In this document: piece by piece, positions 1 through 7,506 of the stretch | Position numbering within the stretch: the first letter of the stretch is position 1 | Layout of the letters: each line of letters begins with the position of its first letter | From: an uncultured Pelagibacteraceae bacterium | Lineage (GTDB): Bacteria > Pseudomonadota > Alphaproteobacteria > Pelagibacterales > Pelagibacteraceae | Direction: 5' to 3' | DNA: 36,622 nucleotides | Assembly: GCA_902625715.1 (NCBI GenBank) | Contig: CACOCP010000009.1 | Span: forward strand, 1 to 36,622 | Position numbers and translations under genes: made by a program | Notes under the pieces: generated by a model | The model's input: only the letters and a program-made list of their open reading frames with translations | What the model was told of the DNA's origin: nothing | The model's database searches: none

Positions 1-1
1 T

Positions 2-460
2 TATGATAAAAAATTCACTCTTTATTTTAAGACTAGAGAAAAGGCTATAATTGCAAAAGGAGAGTATAGAAATTATCTTAATGATTATCCCCAAGACCTT
101 TATATTCATGACCATAAAACTAAGAAAGATTATCCTCTTATCTCTTATGAGTGGTTTCCAAAAAGAGTAAAAAAAATTACAAATAATTTTGAATATCCAA
201 TGTTCCCCGAGGACTTTGCATATTATTTGTTAAATGATAATGATACGTTGATACTAGTAAGCGCATCAAAAAATTTTTTCAAAAATCTTGAATTCAGTAT
301 TTCAAACAAACATTTGTCTACTGCAAAATCAAACGGAAAATTAGAATTTATTGTTTCAAGTTTTGCAAAAAACTGTGGTTATAGAGATTTGAAAACAAAC
401 TTTGAATGTAATATTTATAAGCCACTGATTTCAAAAAACTTAATTACATCTTTTGAGTAA
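2..460 (+). CDS. 3' end of an unrecognised protein gene (5' truncated by window)
   Basis: The reading frame is open from base 2 to the TAA at 458-460, giving about 152 C-terminal residues with no in-frame stop. The true start lies left of the window; the ATG at 200 is internal. I do not recognise the family. The visible part is soluble-looking and rich in Lys, Asn, Tyr and Phe, with a motif reading SYEWFPKR near the first third. I see no membrane segment and no classic catalytic motif. It is convergent with ftsY, and the two coding regions overlap by 17 bp at their 3' ends. The long open frame and local codon use, typical of the window, support a real gene; the function is unknown. Confidence 0.7.
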   Translation, partial: YDKKFTLYFKTREKAIIAKGEYRNYLNDYPQDLYIHDHKTKKDYPLISYEWFPKRVKKITNNFEYPMFPEDFAYYLLNDNDTLILVSASKNFFKNLEFSISNKHLSTAKSNGKLEFIVSSFAKNCGYRDLKTNFECNIYKPLISKNLITSFE

Positions 461-1361
461 ATGCACTCGCGAATTGTTTTGCGTTAAAAACTTGCAAATC
501 ATCTTCTTTTTCACCTAAACCAAGTCCGACAATTGGTATTTTATATTTTTTTGAAATTGCAATTAGAATTCCTCCTTTTGCAGTACCATCTAATTTTGTC
601 ATTATTAATCCTGAAACTGGAATAATTTTATTAAATTCCTCTAATTGATTAATAATATTTTGACCTGATGTTGCATCCAAAACAAGTATTACCTCGTGCG
701 GTGCGCCCTCAGAACTTTTTTTTACTACACTTCCTATTTTCTTAAACTCTTCCATAAGATTTTTTTTATTCTGTAGTCTTCCAGCAGTATCTATCAAAAC
801 TTGATTGATATTATTTTGCTTAGCATATTCAACAGCTTTAAATGCAACTGAGGCTGGATCTGAACCAGCGTTTGATTTTATAATCATAGCCCCAACTCGA
901 TTTGACCACTCCTGTAGCTGTTCAATTGCTGCAGCTCTAAAAGTATCACATGCAGAAAATATAACTTTATTATGATTTTCAATAAAAATTTTTCCAATTT
1001 TTCCAATCGTTGTGGTTTTGCCTACACCATTAACACCTGAAATTAAAATAATATTCAAATTCTCTTTTTTTTCAAAAAAGTTTTTTTTTTCAAGTGGTTC
1101 CATAAGATTGATAATATATTCTTCAAGTATTTTATTAACCTCACTTACAGCATTATTTTTTGGATCAATTTTTTTTTGTGCTATAATTTCTTTTATTTCT
1201 GAAGAAGCATCAATTCCCACATCTGAGCTAATTAAGAATTCCTCAATTTCATCTAATGTTTTGTCATCTATTTCTTTTTTAATTATTATTTCTCTTAGAC
1301 CAGAAGCAATATTATCGGCACTCTTTTTAAATCCAATTTTAAATTTTTCAAAAATTCCCAT
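444..1361 (-). CDS. ftsY: Signal recognition particle receptor FtsY
   Basis: SRP receptor GTPase. It docks ribosome-nascent chain-SRP complexes at the inner membrane by forming a twin GTPase with Ffh. The 305-residue protein shows the NG domain: an N-terminal helical bundle (about 1-95), the P-loop GVNGVGKTTT (about 109-118), DTAGR (191-195) and TKLDG (255-259), followed by the usual KGG. The long acidic A domain of E. coli FtsY is absent. The N-terminus MGIFEKFKIGFKKS is a short basic amphipathic stretch that could serve as the membrane-targeting helix. It is the second gene of the minus-strand pair dapF-ftsY, with start and stop overlapping as TAATG. Its 3' end overlaps the convergent upstream gene. 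Confidence 0.97.
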   Translation of the reverse strand: MGIFEKFKIGFKKSADNIASGLREIIIKKEIDDKTLDEIEEFLISSDVGIDASSEIKEIIAQKKIDPKNNAVSEVNKILEEYIINLMEPLEKKNFFEKKENLNIILISGVNGVGKTTTIGKIGKIFIENHNKVIFSACDTFRAAAIEQLQEWSNRVGAMIIKSNAGSDPASVAFKAVEYAKQNNINQVLIDTAGRLQNKKNLMEEFKKIGSVVKKSSEGAPHEVILVLDATSGQNIINQLEEFNKIIPVSGLIMTKLDGTAKGGILIAISKKYKIPIVGLGLGEKEDDLQVFNAKQFASAFTQKM

Positions 1362-2185
1362 TAAAGTTTAATTGTTATTTTTTGTATCTCAGAAACAGGA
1401 CCTTTCATATGTATAAACTTATCTTGATCAATTTTAATTTGTAATCTTCCCAGTTTAAATTCTATTTCAGTGACTGTATTTTGTAATTCATCAATGTTAG
1501 CGGCAACAGCAGTTGCACATGCAGCTGTACCACAAGCTTTTGTTAGTCCAGCACCCCTCTCCCAAACTTTTATTTTAATATGTTCGTTATTTATTTTCTG
1601 AGCTAATGTAACATTACATTTCTCTGGAAATATTTTATTATTCTCTATTTGTGGACCAATTTTTTTTAAGTCAAATAACTCAATATCATTTACAAAAAAA
1701 ATTACATGGGGATTACCAACATTAATACCTATACCTCCAGTGATTTTATTATTGTCAAAATCTGAAATAGTTAATTCTAAATTTCTTGTATTCAATTCTT
1801 TATTAATCGGGATATCCTTCCAATTTAGTTTTGGTTTTCCTATTATTGTCTCAACCTGTTTACTATCTAAAATTTTAGAATTAAGTATTTGATTATCAAC
1901 ATTTAGACTTATATTTTTATTTTTCTCTTCTTCTGAAATCAAATATGCAACACATCTTGTTCCATTACCACATGCTCCTGATGTACTCCCATCGGAATTA
2001 TAAAATTGCATTGAAGCATTTGATATAGTGCTATTTTGTATAAAAATTAATTGATCACATCCTAAAAAATTACGATCACAAATTTTTATAATTTGATCCT
2101 TAGTAAGACTTACCGATCTTTTTCTTTGATCAATAATGACAAAATCATTACCCAAACCGTCCATTCTAAAAGCATCAAATTCCAT
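1361..2185 (-). CDS. dapF: Diaminopimelate epimerase
   Basis: Converts LL-2,6-diaminopimelate to meso-diaminopimelate, the precursor of lysine and peptidoglycan. The 274-residue length is normal. The two catalytic cysteines are visible: Cys72 in SGACGNGTRC and Cys218 in TKACGTAAC, each in the conserved epimerase context. The N-terminal FRMDGLGNDFVIID matches the family's opening FxKMxGxGNDF pattern, which fixes the ATG at 2183-2185. It is first in the minus-strand dapF-ftsY pair and divergent from ffh. The minus-strand TATAAT at 2227-2232 would give a leader of about 35 nt. Confidence 0.97.
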   Translation of the reverse strand: MEFDAFRMDGLGNDFVIIDQRKRSVSLTKDQIIKICDRNFLGCDQLIFIQNSTISNASMQFYNSDGSTSGACGNGTRCVAYLISEEEKNKNISLNVDNQILNSKILDSKQVETIIGKPKLNWKDIPINKELNTRNLELTISDFDNNKITGGIGINVGNPHVIFFVNDIELFDLKKIGPQIENNKIFPEKCNVTLAQKINNEHIKIKVWERGAGLTKACGTAACATAVAANIDELQNTVTEIEFKLGRLQIKIDQDKFIHMKGPVSEIQKITIKL

Positions 2186-2201
2186 AGACTAAATACTTAA
2201 C

Positions 2202-2237
2202 TTATTTATTGACTTTTTGAACCTCTATTATAGTTTA
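2202..2237. promoter_or_regulatory. Divergent promoter region between dapF and ffh
   Basis: The 159-bp gap between the divergent starts must hold both promoters. On the minus strand there is a perfect TATAAT (plus-strand 2227-2232) facing dapF, but no good -35 at 16-18 nt. On the plus strand TATTAT occupies 2226-2231 and TTGACT lies at 2209-2214. These two are only 11 nt apart, so they cannot both belong to one standard sigma-70 promoter. TTGACT with TAGTTT at 2231-2236 (16-nt spacer) is an alternative. Either plus-strand reading puts transcription start near 2237-2245, where the folded ffh leader begins. The assignment of exact boxes is uncertain. Confidence 0.4.
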
Positions 2238-2344
2238 CCGCAGTTTCCGCAAAATACAGCAATTTGCGGTGTCTTTGGTAACAAAGAGATCGACACCAGT
2301 CAGCGAGGGTTCGCCCACTGGTGCGATACCTGCTGTGTAAAATT
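2237..2344 (+). ncRNA. Structured 5' leader RNA of ffh (SAR11 'ffh motif' type)
   Basis: This stretch is clearly more GC-rich than its surroundings and folds by eye. CCGCAAA (2247-2253) pairs with TTTGCGG (2263-2269). CTTTG (2273-2277) and CAAAG (2282-2286) close a GTAA tetraloop. CACCAGT (2294-2300) pairs with ACTGGTG (2317-2323), and within it GCGA (2303-2306) pairs with TCGC (2311-2314). The loop bases ACAGCA (2256-2261) are the exact complement of TGCTGT (2331-2336), a likely pseudoknot ending 8 nt before the ffh ATG, where no purine-rich Shine-Dalgarno is seen. A second CCGC (2238-2241) could compete for the same 3' strand. A candidate cis-regulatory RNA in front of the SRP protein gene was reported for Candidatus Pelagibacter ubique. 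Assignment to it rests on position and organism, not on a covariance search. Exact ends are approximate. Confidence 0.8.
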
Positions 2345-3703
2345 ATGTTTGAAAATTTAACAAATAAATTTGAGGAAATTTTTTCCTCTTTAAAAAAAGC
2401 ACCTTCTCTTGATGAAAAACAAGTAGATGAAGGATTGCGTGCTATTCGTCTTGCTTTATTAGAAGCCGATGTATCTCTAGATGTTGTAAAAGAATTCATA
2501 AACAGGGTTAAACCAAAAGCTCTAGGCAAGGAAATAGTAAGATCAACATCACCTGGGCAAATGGTTGTTAAAATTGTTTATGATGAACTTGTATCATTCT
2601 TAGGTGATAAAAATTCAGATATTCTCCTTAATGCTGTTCCACCTGTTCCTATTATGTTGGTGGGATTACAAGGATCAGGAAAAACTACCACCACTGCAAA
2701 GCTGGCTAAATTTCTAGAAAAAAATAATAAAAAAAAAGTAATGATGGTTAGTCTTGATGTGTACCGGCCAGCTGCACAAGAACAATTAAAATTACTTGGA
2801 GAACAAAATAACATAATCACTTTACCTGTTATAGAAGGTCAATTACCTGCAGATATTTGCAGAAGAGCTTTAAGTGCAGCGAACCTGAATGGCTCCGAGG
2901 TAATCCTTTTCGATACAGCAGGAAGAACTCAAATAGATCTTCAAATGATGAGTGAAATTAAACAAATAGAGGGAATTATCAATCCGTCAGAAACTATATT
3001 AGTTGCAGATTCTTTAACTGGTCAAGTTGCTGCAAGTGTGGCTAAAGAATTTAAAAATACTGTGAATTTAACAGGTATAGTCCTTACCAGATCGGACGGT
3101 GACGGAAGAGGTGGTGCAGCATTAAGTATGAAGTATGTTGCAGATGTTCCAATAAAATTTTTGGGAATTGGAGAGAAAATAGATAATTTTGAAATTTTTT
3201 ATCCTGATAGAATAGCAAATAGAATTTTAGGAATGGGAGATATCGTTTCTCTTGTTGAAAAAGCTGCTGAGGATATAGATCAAGAAAATTTAAAAAAAAC
3301 TGAAGAAAAATTAAAAAAAGGTCAATTTTCCTTAGAAGACTATTTATCACAATTACGACAAATGAAGAAAATGGGTGGGATCGAGGGTATCATGTCTTTT
3401 CTGCCAGGTGTTTCAAAAATTAAATCTCAAATGGATGAAGCGGGCGTGGATGAAAAAATAATTAATCAAAATGAAGCTGTAATTTTATCTATGACTAAAA
3501 AAGAAAGAGAAAATCCAAAGATAATTGATGGATCTAGAAAGAAAAGAATTGCTAATGGCTCTGGAACTGACATTGCCACTATCAATAAATTGTTAAAACA
3601 ATTTAAAATGATGTCTGAGATGATGAAAAAGATGTCCAAAGGAAATATGAAAGGAATGGCGGATAAAGGAATACCACCTGAACTTTTTAATCAACTTAAA
3701 TAA
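2345..3703 (+). CDS. ffh: Signal recognition particle protein Ffh
   Basis: SRP54 homologue: binds SRP RNA and hydrophobic signal sequences on nascent chains and delivers them to FtsY. The start is the ATG at 2345, because [13 protein letters not shown] matches the family N-terminus. A longer frame from GTG 2321 would run through the folded leader and is rejected. The protein has 452 residues, normal for the family. It shows the P-loop [18 protein letters not shown], and [10 protein letters not shown] in place of TKLDGDARGG (an Arg variant I recall from Alphaproteobacteria). The C-terminal methionine-rich M domain includes [17 protein letters not shown]. It heads the plus-strand run ffh-rpsP-trmD-rplS. 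The upstream folded RNA suggests post-transcriptional control. Confidence 0.97.
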   Translation: MFENLTNKFEEIFSSLKKAPSLDEKQVDEGLRAIRLALLEADVSLDVVKEFINRVKPKALGKEIVRSTSPGQMVVKIVYDELVSFLGDKNSDILLNAVPPVPIMLVGLQGSGKTTTTAKLAKFLEKNNKKKVMMVSLDVYRPAAQEQLKLLGEQNNIITLPVIEGQLPADICRRALSAANLNGSEVILFDTAGRTQIDLQMMSEIKQIEGIINPSETILVADSLTGQVAASVAKEFKNTVNLTGIVLTRSDGDGRGGAALSMKYVADVPIKFLGIGEKIDNFEIFYPDRIANRILGMGDIVSLVEKAAEDIDQENLKKTEEKLKKGQFSLEDYLSQLRQMKKMGGIEGIMSFLPGVSKIKSQMDEAGVDEKIINQNEAVILSMTKKERENPKIIDGSRKKRIANGSGTDIATINKLLKQFKMMSEMMKKMSKGNMKGMADKGIPPELFNQLK

Positions 3704-3706
3704 AAA

Positions 3707-3712
3707 AAGGAG
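3707..3712 (+). promoter_or_regulatory. Strong Shine-Dalgarno for rpsP
   Basis: AAGGAG sits 5 nt before the rpsP ATG at 3718. It lies in the 14-nt gap after the ffh stop. This is the clearest ribosome binding site in this part of the window and contrasts with ffh, which has none. It fits the high translation expected for a ribosomal protein. Confidence 0.8.
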
Positions 3713-3717
3713 AAAAA

Positions 3718-4188
3718 ATGTTAAAAATGAGATTATCAATGGGTGGCACGAAAAAAAGACCTGTTTATAAAATTGTTGTTGCTGACAGTAGATTTCCAAG
3801 AGATGGAAGATTTATTGAAAAGTTAGGTTTCTTTAATCCTTTACTTCCAAAGGAAAAGAAAGAAAGAGTAGGACTAGACCAAGAGAGGATTAAATATTGG
3901 TTAAGTCAAGGAGCGCAACCAACAACTAGAGTTGCCAGAATACTTGGTGAGAACCAAATAATCGAAATGCCAGCTAATGGAAATAATCCTACAAAAGCAG
4001 TTCCTAAAAAAGAACGAAACAAAAAAGATGGTGAAGGAGCAGAAGCAAAAACTGATACAAAATCAGATAATAATGCAGAAGCACCTAAAAAAGATGCCAC
4101 AAGTGAAACACCAAAAAATGTAGATACTAAGGATGCTCCTAAGGCTGAAGCTGCTCCAGAAGCTCCAAAGGAAGAAGAAAAAAAATAA
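3718..4188 (+). CDS. rpsP: 30S ribosomal protein bS16 with long charged tail
   Basis: Small-subunit ribosomal protein. The core (about residues 1-85) carries the family signatures [20 protein letters not shown] and [14 protein letters not shown]. The remaining ~70 residues form a low-complexity tail of Lys, Ala, Glu, Asp and Thr that ends [11 protein letters not shown] and is predicted by eye to be disordered. At 156 residues it is much longer than the ~82-residue E. coli protein, although extended S16 tails are known in Alphaproteobacteria. The tail shares the EAPKEE word with the bL19 tail encoded two genes downstream. The stop is directly abutted by the trmD ATG. rimM, usually next, is absent. 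Confidence 0.96.
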   Translation: MLKMRLSMGGTKKRPVYKIVVADSRFPRDGRFIEKLGFFNPLLPKEKKERVGLDQERIKYWLSQGAQPTTRVARILGENQIIEMPANGNNPTKAVPKKERNKKDGEGAEAKTDTKSDNNAEAPKKDATSETPKNVDTKDAPKAEAAPEAPKEEEKK

Positions 4189-4884
4189 ATGTTTAAGTCT
4201 CGAATATTCACTTTGTATCCAGACTATTTTCCAGGCTACCTAGAAAAAGGTTTATTTGGCAAAGCTATGAAAGAAAAGATTTGGAGTTTAGAAATTGTGG
4301 ATATTAGAAATTATGCTGAGGATAAGCACAAGACAGTTGATGATACTCCATATGGTGGTGGTGATGGTATGATAATGAAAGCAGATGTTTTAGCAAGATC
4401 ATTGGATAAAAATTTACCACAGAATGAAAAAATAATTTACTTAAGCCCAAAAGGAAAAATTTTTGATCATAATTGTGCAAAAAGATTTTCAGAATTTGAA
4501 TCAATTAATTTTATATGTGGTCATTTTGAAGGTATTGATCAAAGGATAATTGATAGCAGAAATATAGAGGAAATAAGTATCGGAGACTTTGTTTTATCTG
4601 GAGGTGAAACAGCTGTGTTCGTAGTCCTTGATGCAATTTTAAGATTTGTTCCAGGCGTTTTAGGTAATGTGAACTCATCTAAAAATGAAAGTTTCGAAAA
4701 TGGTCTTTTGGAATATCCTCAATATACTAAACCTCAAATTTTCGAGCAAAAAGGCGTGCCAGAAGTGTTATTATCAGGAGATCATGCCAAAATTAAAGAC
4801 TGGCGTTTATTACAATCTGAGGCTATAACACGCGACCGAAGACCAGATTTGTGGGAAAAATATAAGAAGACTAAAGAGAACTAA
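4189..4884 (+). CDS. trmD: tRNA (guanine-N1)-methyltransferase TrmD
   Basis: SAM-dependent SPOUT methyltransferase that makes m1G37 in tRNAs reading CNN, CGG and similar codons, preventing +1 frameshifting. The 231 residues include the N-terminal [13 protein letters not shown], the TPYGGGDGM substrate region, and the trefoil-knot motifs [23 protein letters not shown] and [11 protein letters not shown]. It starts immediately after the rpsP stop with zero spacing. The purine-rich end of rpsP (AAAGGAAGAAG) can act as its ribosome binding site. It is followed after one base by rplS. Confidence 0.97.
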   Translation: MFKSRIFTLYPDYFPGYLEKGLFGKAMKEKIWSLEIVDIRNYAEDKHKTVDDTPYGGGDGMIMKADVLARSLDKNLPQNEKIIYLSPKGKIFDHNCAKRFSEFESINFICGHFEGIDQRIIDSRNIEEISIGDFVLSGGETAVFVVLDAILRFVPGVLGNVNSSKNESFENGLLEYPQYTKPQIFEQKGVPEVLLSGDHAKIKDWRLLQSEAITRDRRPDLWEKYKKTKEN

Positions 4885-4885
4885 A

Positions 4886-5485
4886 ATGAAAAATATAGAA
4901 GAAATCAATCAGTCCATTGTAAAAAAAATTGTTTCAGAGAGAAAACATCCTGATTTTTTTCCAGGAGATATAGTAAAGGTTGGAGTAAGAATTACAGAAG
5001 GTAAAAGAGACAGAATTCAATATTTTGAAGGAGTTTGTATTGCAAAAAAAAATAGAGATATAAACTCTTCTTTTACTGTTAGAAAAATTTCATTTGGCGA
5101 AGGTGTTGAGAGAACTTTTGCATTGTACAGTCCAATTGTTGATACAATTAAAGTTGTAAGATCTGGCAAAGTAAGAAGAGCAAAACTTTATTATCTAAGG
5201 GATAGAACTGGTAAATCGGCAAGAATAGCAGAAAAGATTAAAAAGAAAATTGGAATTGATATTGAGACAAAAATTCAACAAGTTACAGAAGAAAATGTTT
5301 TGTCAGCAATAGATGAGAATTCAAAAGAAGTTCCAAAATCTGATGCAAGCTCTGATGCAGTTAAAAAAGGAGTAGTAGCGGAAGCTCCAAAAGAAGAAGT
5401 TAAAAAAGAAGCAGTATCAGAAGCTCCAAAAGAAGAAGTTAAAAAAGAGGAGCAAAAACAAGAAAGTCCCACAGAGAAAAAATAA
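4886..5485 (+). CDS. rplS: 50S ribosomal protein bL19 with repeat-containing tail
   Basis: Large-subunit protein at the subunit interface. The core (about residues 1-120) shows [40 protein letters not shown] and the basic stretch [15 protein letters not shown]. Residues ~121-199 form a Lys/Glu/Ala-rich tail with a 13-residue repeat, [13 protein letters not shown] then [13 protein letters not shown]. The E. coli protein is about 115 residues, so the tail adds about 80. It is the last gene of the rpsP-trmD-rplS group; leuC follows after 11 nt on the same strand with no evident terminator. Confidence 0.96.
   Translation: MKNIEEINQSIVKKIVSERKHPDFFPGDIVKVGVRITEGKRDRIQYFEGVCIAKKNRDINSSFTVRKISFGEGVERTFALYSPIVDTIKVVRSGKVRRAKLYYLRDRTGKSARIAEKIKKKIGIDIETKIQQVTEENVLSAIDENSKEVPKSDASSDAVKKGVVAEAPKEEVKKEAVSEAPKEEVKKEEQKQESPTEKK
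5381..5448 (+). repeat. Tandem in-frame repeat in the rplS tail (39-bp period)
   Basis: Bases 5381-5409 and 5420-5448 are identical over 29 nt, with a 39-nt period (13 codons). The second copy diverges after 5448. The repeat encodes [10 protein letters not shown] twice. A related word, GAAGCTCCAAAGGAAGAAG, occurs near the end of rpsP (about 4160-4178). The identity at DNA level suggests a recent duplication rather than convergence of codon choice. Confidence 0.85.
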
Positions 5486-5496
5486 TATTTTTCTAA

Positions 5497-6900
5497 ATGT
5501 CACAAACTATTTACGATAAAATTTGGGAAGAGCATCTTGTTCATGAACAGGAGGATGGTACATCGTTACTGTTTGTAGATAGACATCTAATTCATGAGGT
5601 AACAAGTCCCCAAGCTTTTGAAGGTCTAAGAAGTTCAAAACGAAAAGTAAGACAACCATCACTGACATTAGCAGTTGCAGACCATAATGTGCCAACAACT
5701 GATAGATCGGTAGCTATTTCTGATGAGGATTCAAGGATCCAAATAGAAACATTAGAGAAAAATTGTGAAGAGTTTGGAATAAATCTGTTTGGCATGAATG
5801 ATAAAAGACAAGGGATAGTTCATATTATTGGTCCTGAACAAGGATTTACACAACCTGGAACTATTATTGTATGTGGAGATAGTCATACAGCAACCCATGG
5901 CGCGTTTGGAGCTCTTGCTTTTGGAATAGGAACTTCTGAAGTAGAACACGTTTTGGCAACACAAACACTTGTTCAAAAAAAATCTAAAAATTTTAGAATC
6001 AATGTAAATGGTTCTTTAACTGTTGGCGTAACATCGAAAGATGTAATTTTACAAATAATTGGAAAAATTGGAACAGCAGGAGGTACAGGTTATGTAATCG
6101 AATATGCTGGAAACTTAATCTCCAACTTAAGTGTAGAGCAAAGAATGACAATTTGTAATATGACTATCGAGGGTGGTGCTAGAGCTGGATTGATTCAACC
6201 AGATGAGAAAGTATTTAAATATTTGGAGGGTAAACCTATGTCTCCAAAAAATGAAAATTGGGATAAAGCAGTTGAGTATTGGAGTAAATTAAAATCAGAC
6301 AAGGATGCTGAATTTGATAAGGAAATTAGTTTAGATGGAGCCGACATTAAGCCAATGGTTACCTGGGGTACATCTCCACAAGATGTTGTTGATATAGATG
6401 GAGTTGTTCCTGATCCAGAAAAAGAGGACAACGAAGATCGAAAAAATTCTATAAGCAGATCCTTAAAATATATGGGACTTAAACCTTATACTAAGATCAC
6501 TGATATCAAAATTGATAAAGTTTTTATAGGAAGTTGTACTAATGGAAGAATAGAAGACCTAAGGGAAGCTGCAAAAATATTAAAGAATAAAAAAATTGCG
6601 TCACATGTTGATGCGATGATTGTCCCAGGCTCTGGATTAGTAAAAGAACAAGCGGAGCAAGAAGGTCTAGACAAAATTTTTATAAATTCAGGATTTGAAT
6701 GGAGAGAGCCTGGATGTTCAATGTGTTTAGCCATGAATGCTGACAAATTAAAGCCTGAAGAAAGGTGTGCCTCAACTTCAAATAGGAATTTTGAAGGTAG
6801 ACAAGGTCGTGGAGGTAGAACACACCTTGTTAGTCCTGCAATGGCAGCCGCAGCAGCAATTTCAGGAAACTTGGATGATGTGAGAAAATATACTAACTAG
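5497..6900 (+). CDS. leuC: 3-isopropylmalate dehydratase, large subunit
   Basis: Isomerises 2-isopropylmalate to 3-isopropylmalate with LeuD in leucine biosynthesis; an aconitase-family [4Fe-4S] enzyme. The 467-residue length is normal. Iron-sulfur ligands are visible as Cys347 in GSCTNGR and Cys407/Cys410 in GCSMC. The N-terminal [12 protein letters not shown], the [18 protein letters not shown] region and the C-terminal [16 protein letters not shown] are standard. The stop is immediately followed by the leuD start, so the two subunits are translationally adjacent. Confidence 0.97.
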   Translation: MSQTIYDKIWEEHLVHEQEDGTSLLFVDRHLIHEVTSPQAFEGLRSSKRKVRQPSLTLAVADHNVPTTDRSVAISDEDSRIQIETLEKNCEEFGINLFGMNDKRQGIVHIIGPEQGFTQPGTIIVCGDSHTATHGAFGALAFGIGTSEVEHVLATQTLVQKKSKNFRINVNGSLTVGVTSKDVILQIIGKIGTAGGTGYVIEYAGNLISNLSVEQRMTICNMTIEGGARAGLIQPDEKVFKYLEGKPMSPKNENWDKAVEYWSKLKSDKDAEFDKEISLDGADIKPMVTWGTSPQDVVDIDGVVPDPEKEDNEDRKNSISRSLKYMGLKPYTKITDIKIDKVFIGSCTNGRIEDLREAAKILKNKKIASHVDAMIVPGSGLVKEQAEQEGLDKIFINSGFEWREPGCSMCLAMNADKLKPEERCASTSNRNFEGRQGRGGRTHLVSPAMAAAAAISGNLDDVRKYTN

Positions 6901-7506
6901 ATGAACAAGTTCAAAACATTAAAAAGTATTCCAGCATATTTACCAATAGTAAATATAGATACAGATATGATAATTCCAAAACAATTTTTAAAAACTATAA
7001 AAAGAACCGGATTGGGTAGAAATTTATTCTATGAGATGAGATATGATGAAAATGGAAAATCTATTGAAGATTTTATTTTAAATAAATCTCCATATAATAA
7101 ATCGAAAATACTGATCGCTGGAAATAATTTTGGTTGTGGATCATCCAGGGAGCACGCTCCATGGGCTTTATTAGATTTTGGAATTACATGTGTAATAAGT
7201 ACTAGCTATGCTGATATTTTTTATAACAATTGTTTTAAAAATGGTATTTTACCCATTAAAGTAAGTGATGATCAAATCAAAGAACTATCGGAGTATTCAA
7301 AAAGACAAGAAGAAATTTCGATCAATTTACCAGAACAAAAAATAATCTTCGGAAATAGTGAAATTAAATTTGAACTTGATGAATTTAAGAAAAAATGCTT
7401 AATCGAAGGTTTAGATGATATTGCCCTATCTCTTGCAAAATCAAATAAAATAATTTCATTCGAGGAAAAATTAAAATCTTTAAAACCTTGGATATTTAAT
7501 GATTAA
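6901..7506 (+). CDS. leuD: 3-isopropylmalate dehydratase, small subunit
   Basis: Swivelling-domain subunit that completes the LeuCD isomerase. The 201 residues contain the opening signature [17 protein letters not shown] and the [17 protein letters not shown] substrate loop. Its ATG abuts the leuC stop, and its last codons overlap the leuB start by 8 bp, which indicates coupled expression. leuA is not in this window. Confidence 0.97.
   Translation: MNKFKTLKSIPAYLPIVNIDTDMIIPKQFLKTIKRTGLGRNLFYEMRYDENGKSIEDFILNKSPYNKSKILIAGNNFGCGSSREHAPWALLDFGITCVISTSYADIFYNNCFKNGILPIKVSDDQIKELSEYSKRQEEISINLPEQKIIFGNSEIKFELDEFKKKCLIEGLDDIALSLAKSNKIISFEEKLKSLKPWIFND

Noticed and set aside
1012..1371. 119-codon plus-strand ORF inside ftsY
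   Set aside because: It is an antisense shadow of ftsY; a Ser/Ile/Phe-rich product is typical of AT-rich reverse frames.
2237..2344. Possibility that the folded region is the SRP (4.5S) RNA gene or a tRNA-like gene
   Set aside because: The conserved SRP RNA domain IV sequence (GGTCAGG...GGAAGG...AGCAGCC) is absent on both strands, and GGGTTCGCCC only superficially resembles a T-arm, with no acceptor stem or anticodon arm.
2321..2344. GTG at 2321 as the ffh start
   Set aside because: The added residues RYLLCKI are not part of the Ffh family N-terminus, and the codons overlap paired bases of the leader. The ATG at 2345 gives the canonical start.
2206..2529. Minus-strand ORF of 107 codons across the ffh leader and start
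   Set aside because: It is antisense to the conserved ffh N-terminus and to the folded leader, and its translation resembles no known protein.
3070..3120. [10 protein letters not shown] in Ffh instead of TKLDGDARGG as a defect
   Set aside because: I recall Arg in this motif from other alphaproteobacterial Ffh proteins, so it is probably a lineage variant and not a broken GTPase.
3906..4211. 101-codon minus-strand ORF opposite the rpsP tail
   Set aside because: The Ser/Ala/Phe-rich translation is the mirror of the low-complexity Lys/Ala/Glu tail; there is no independent support.
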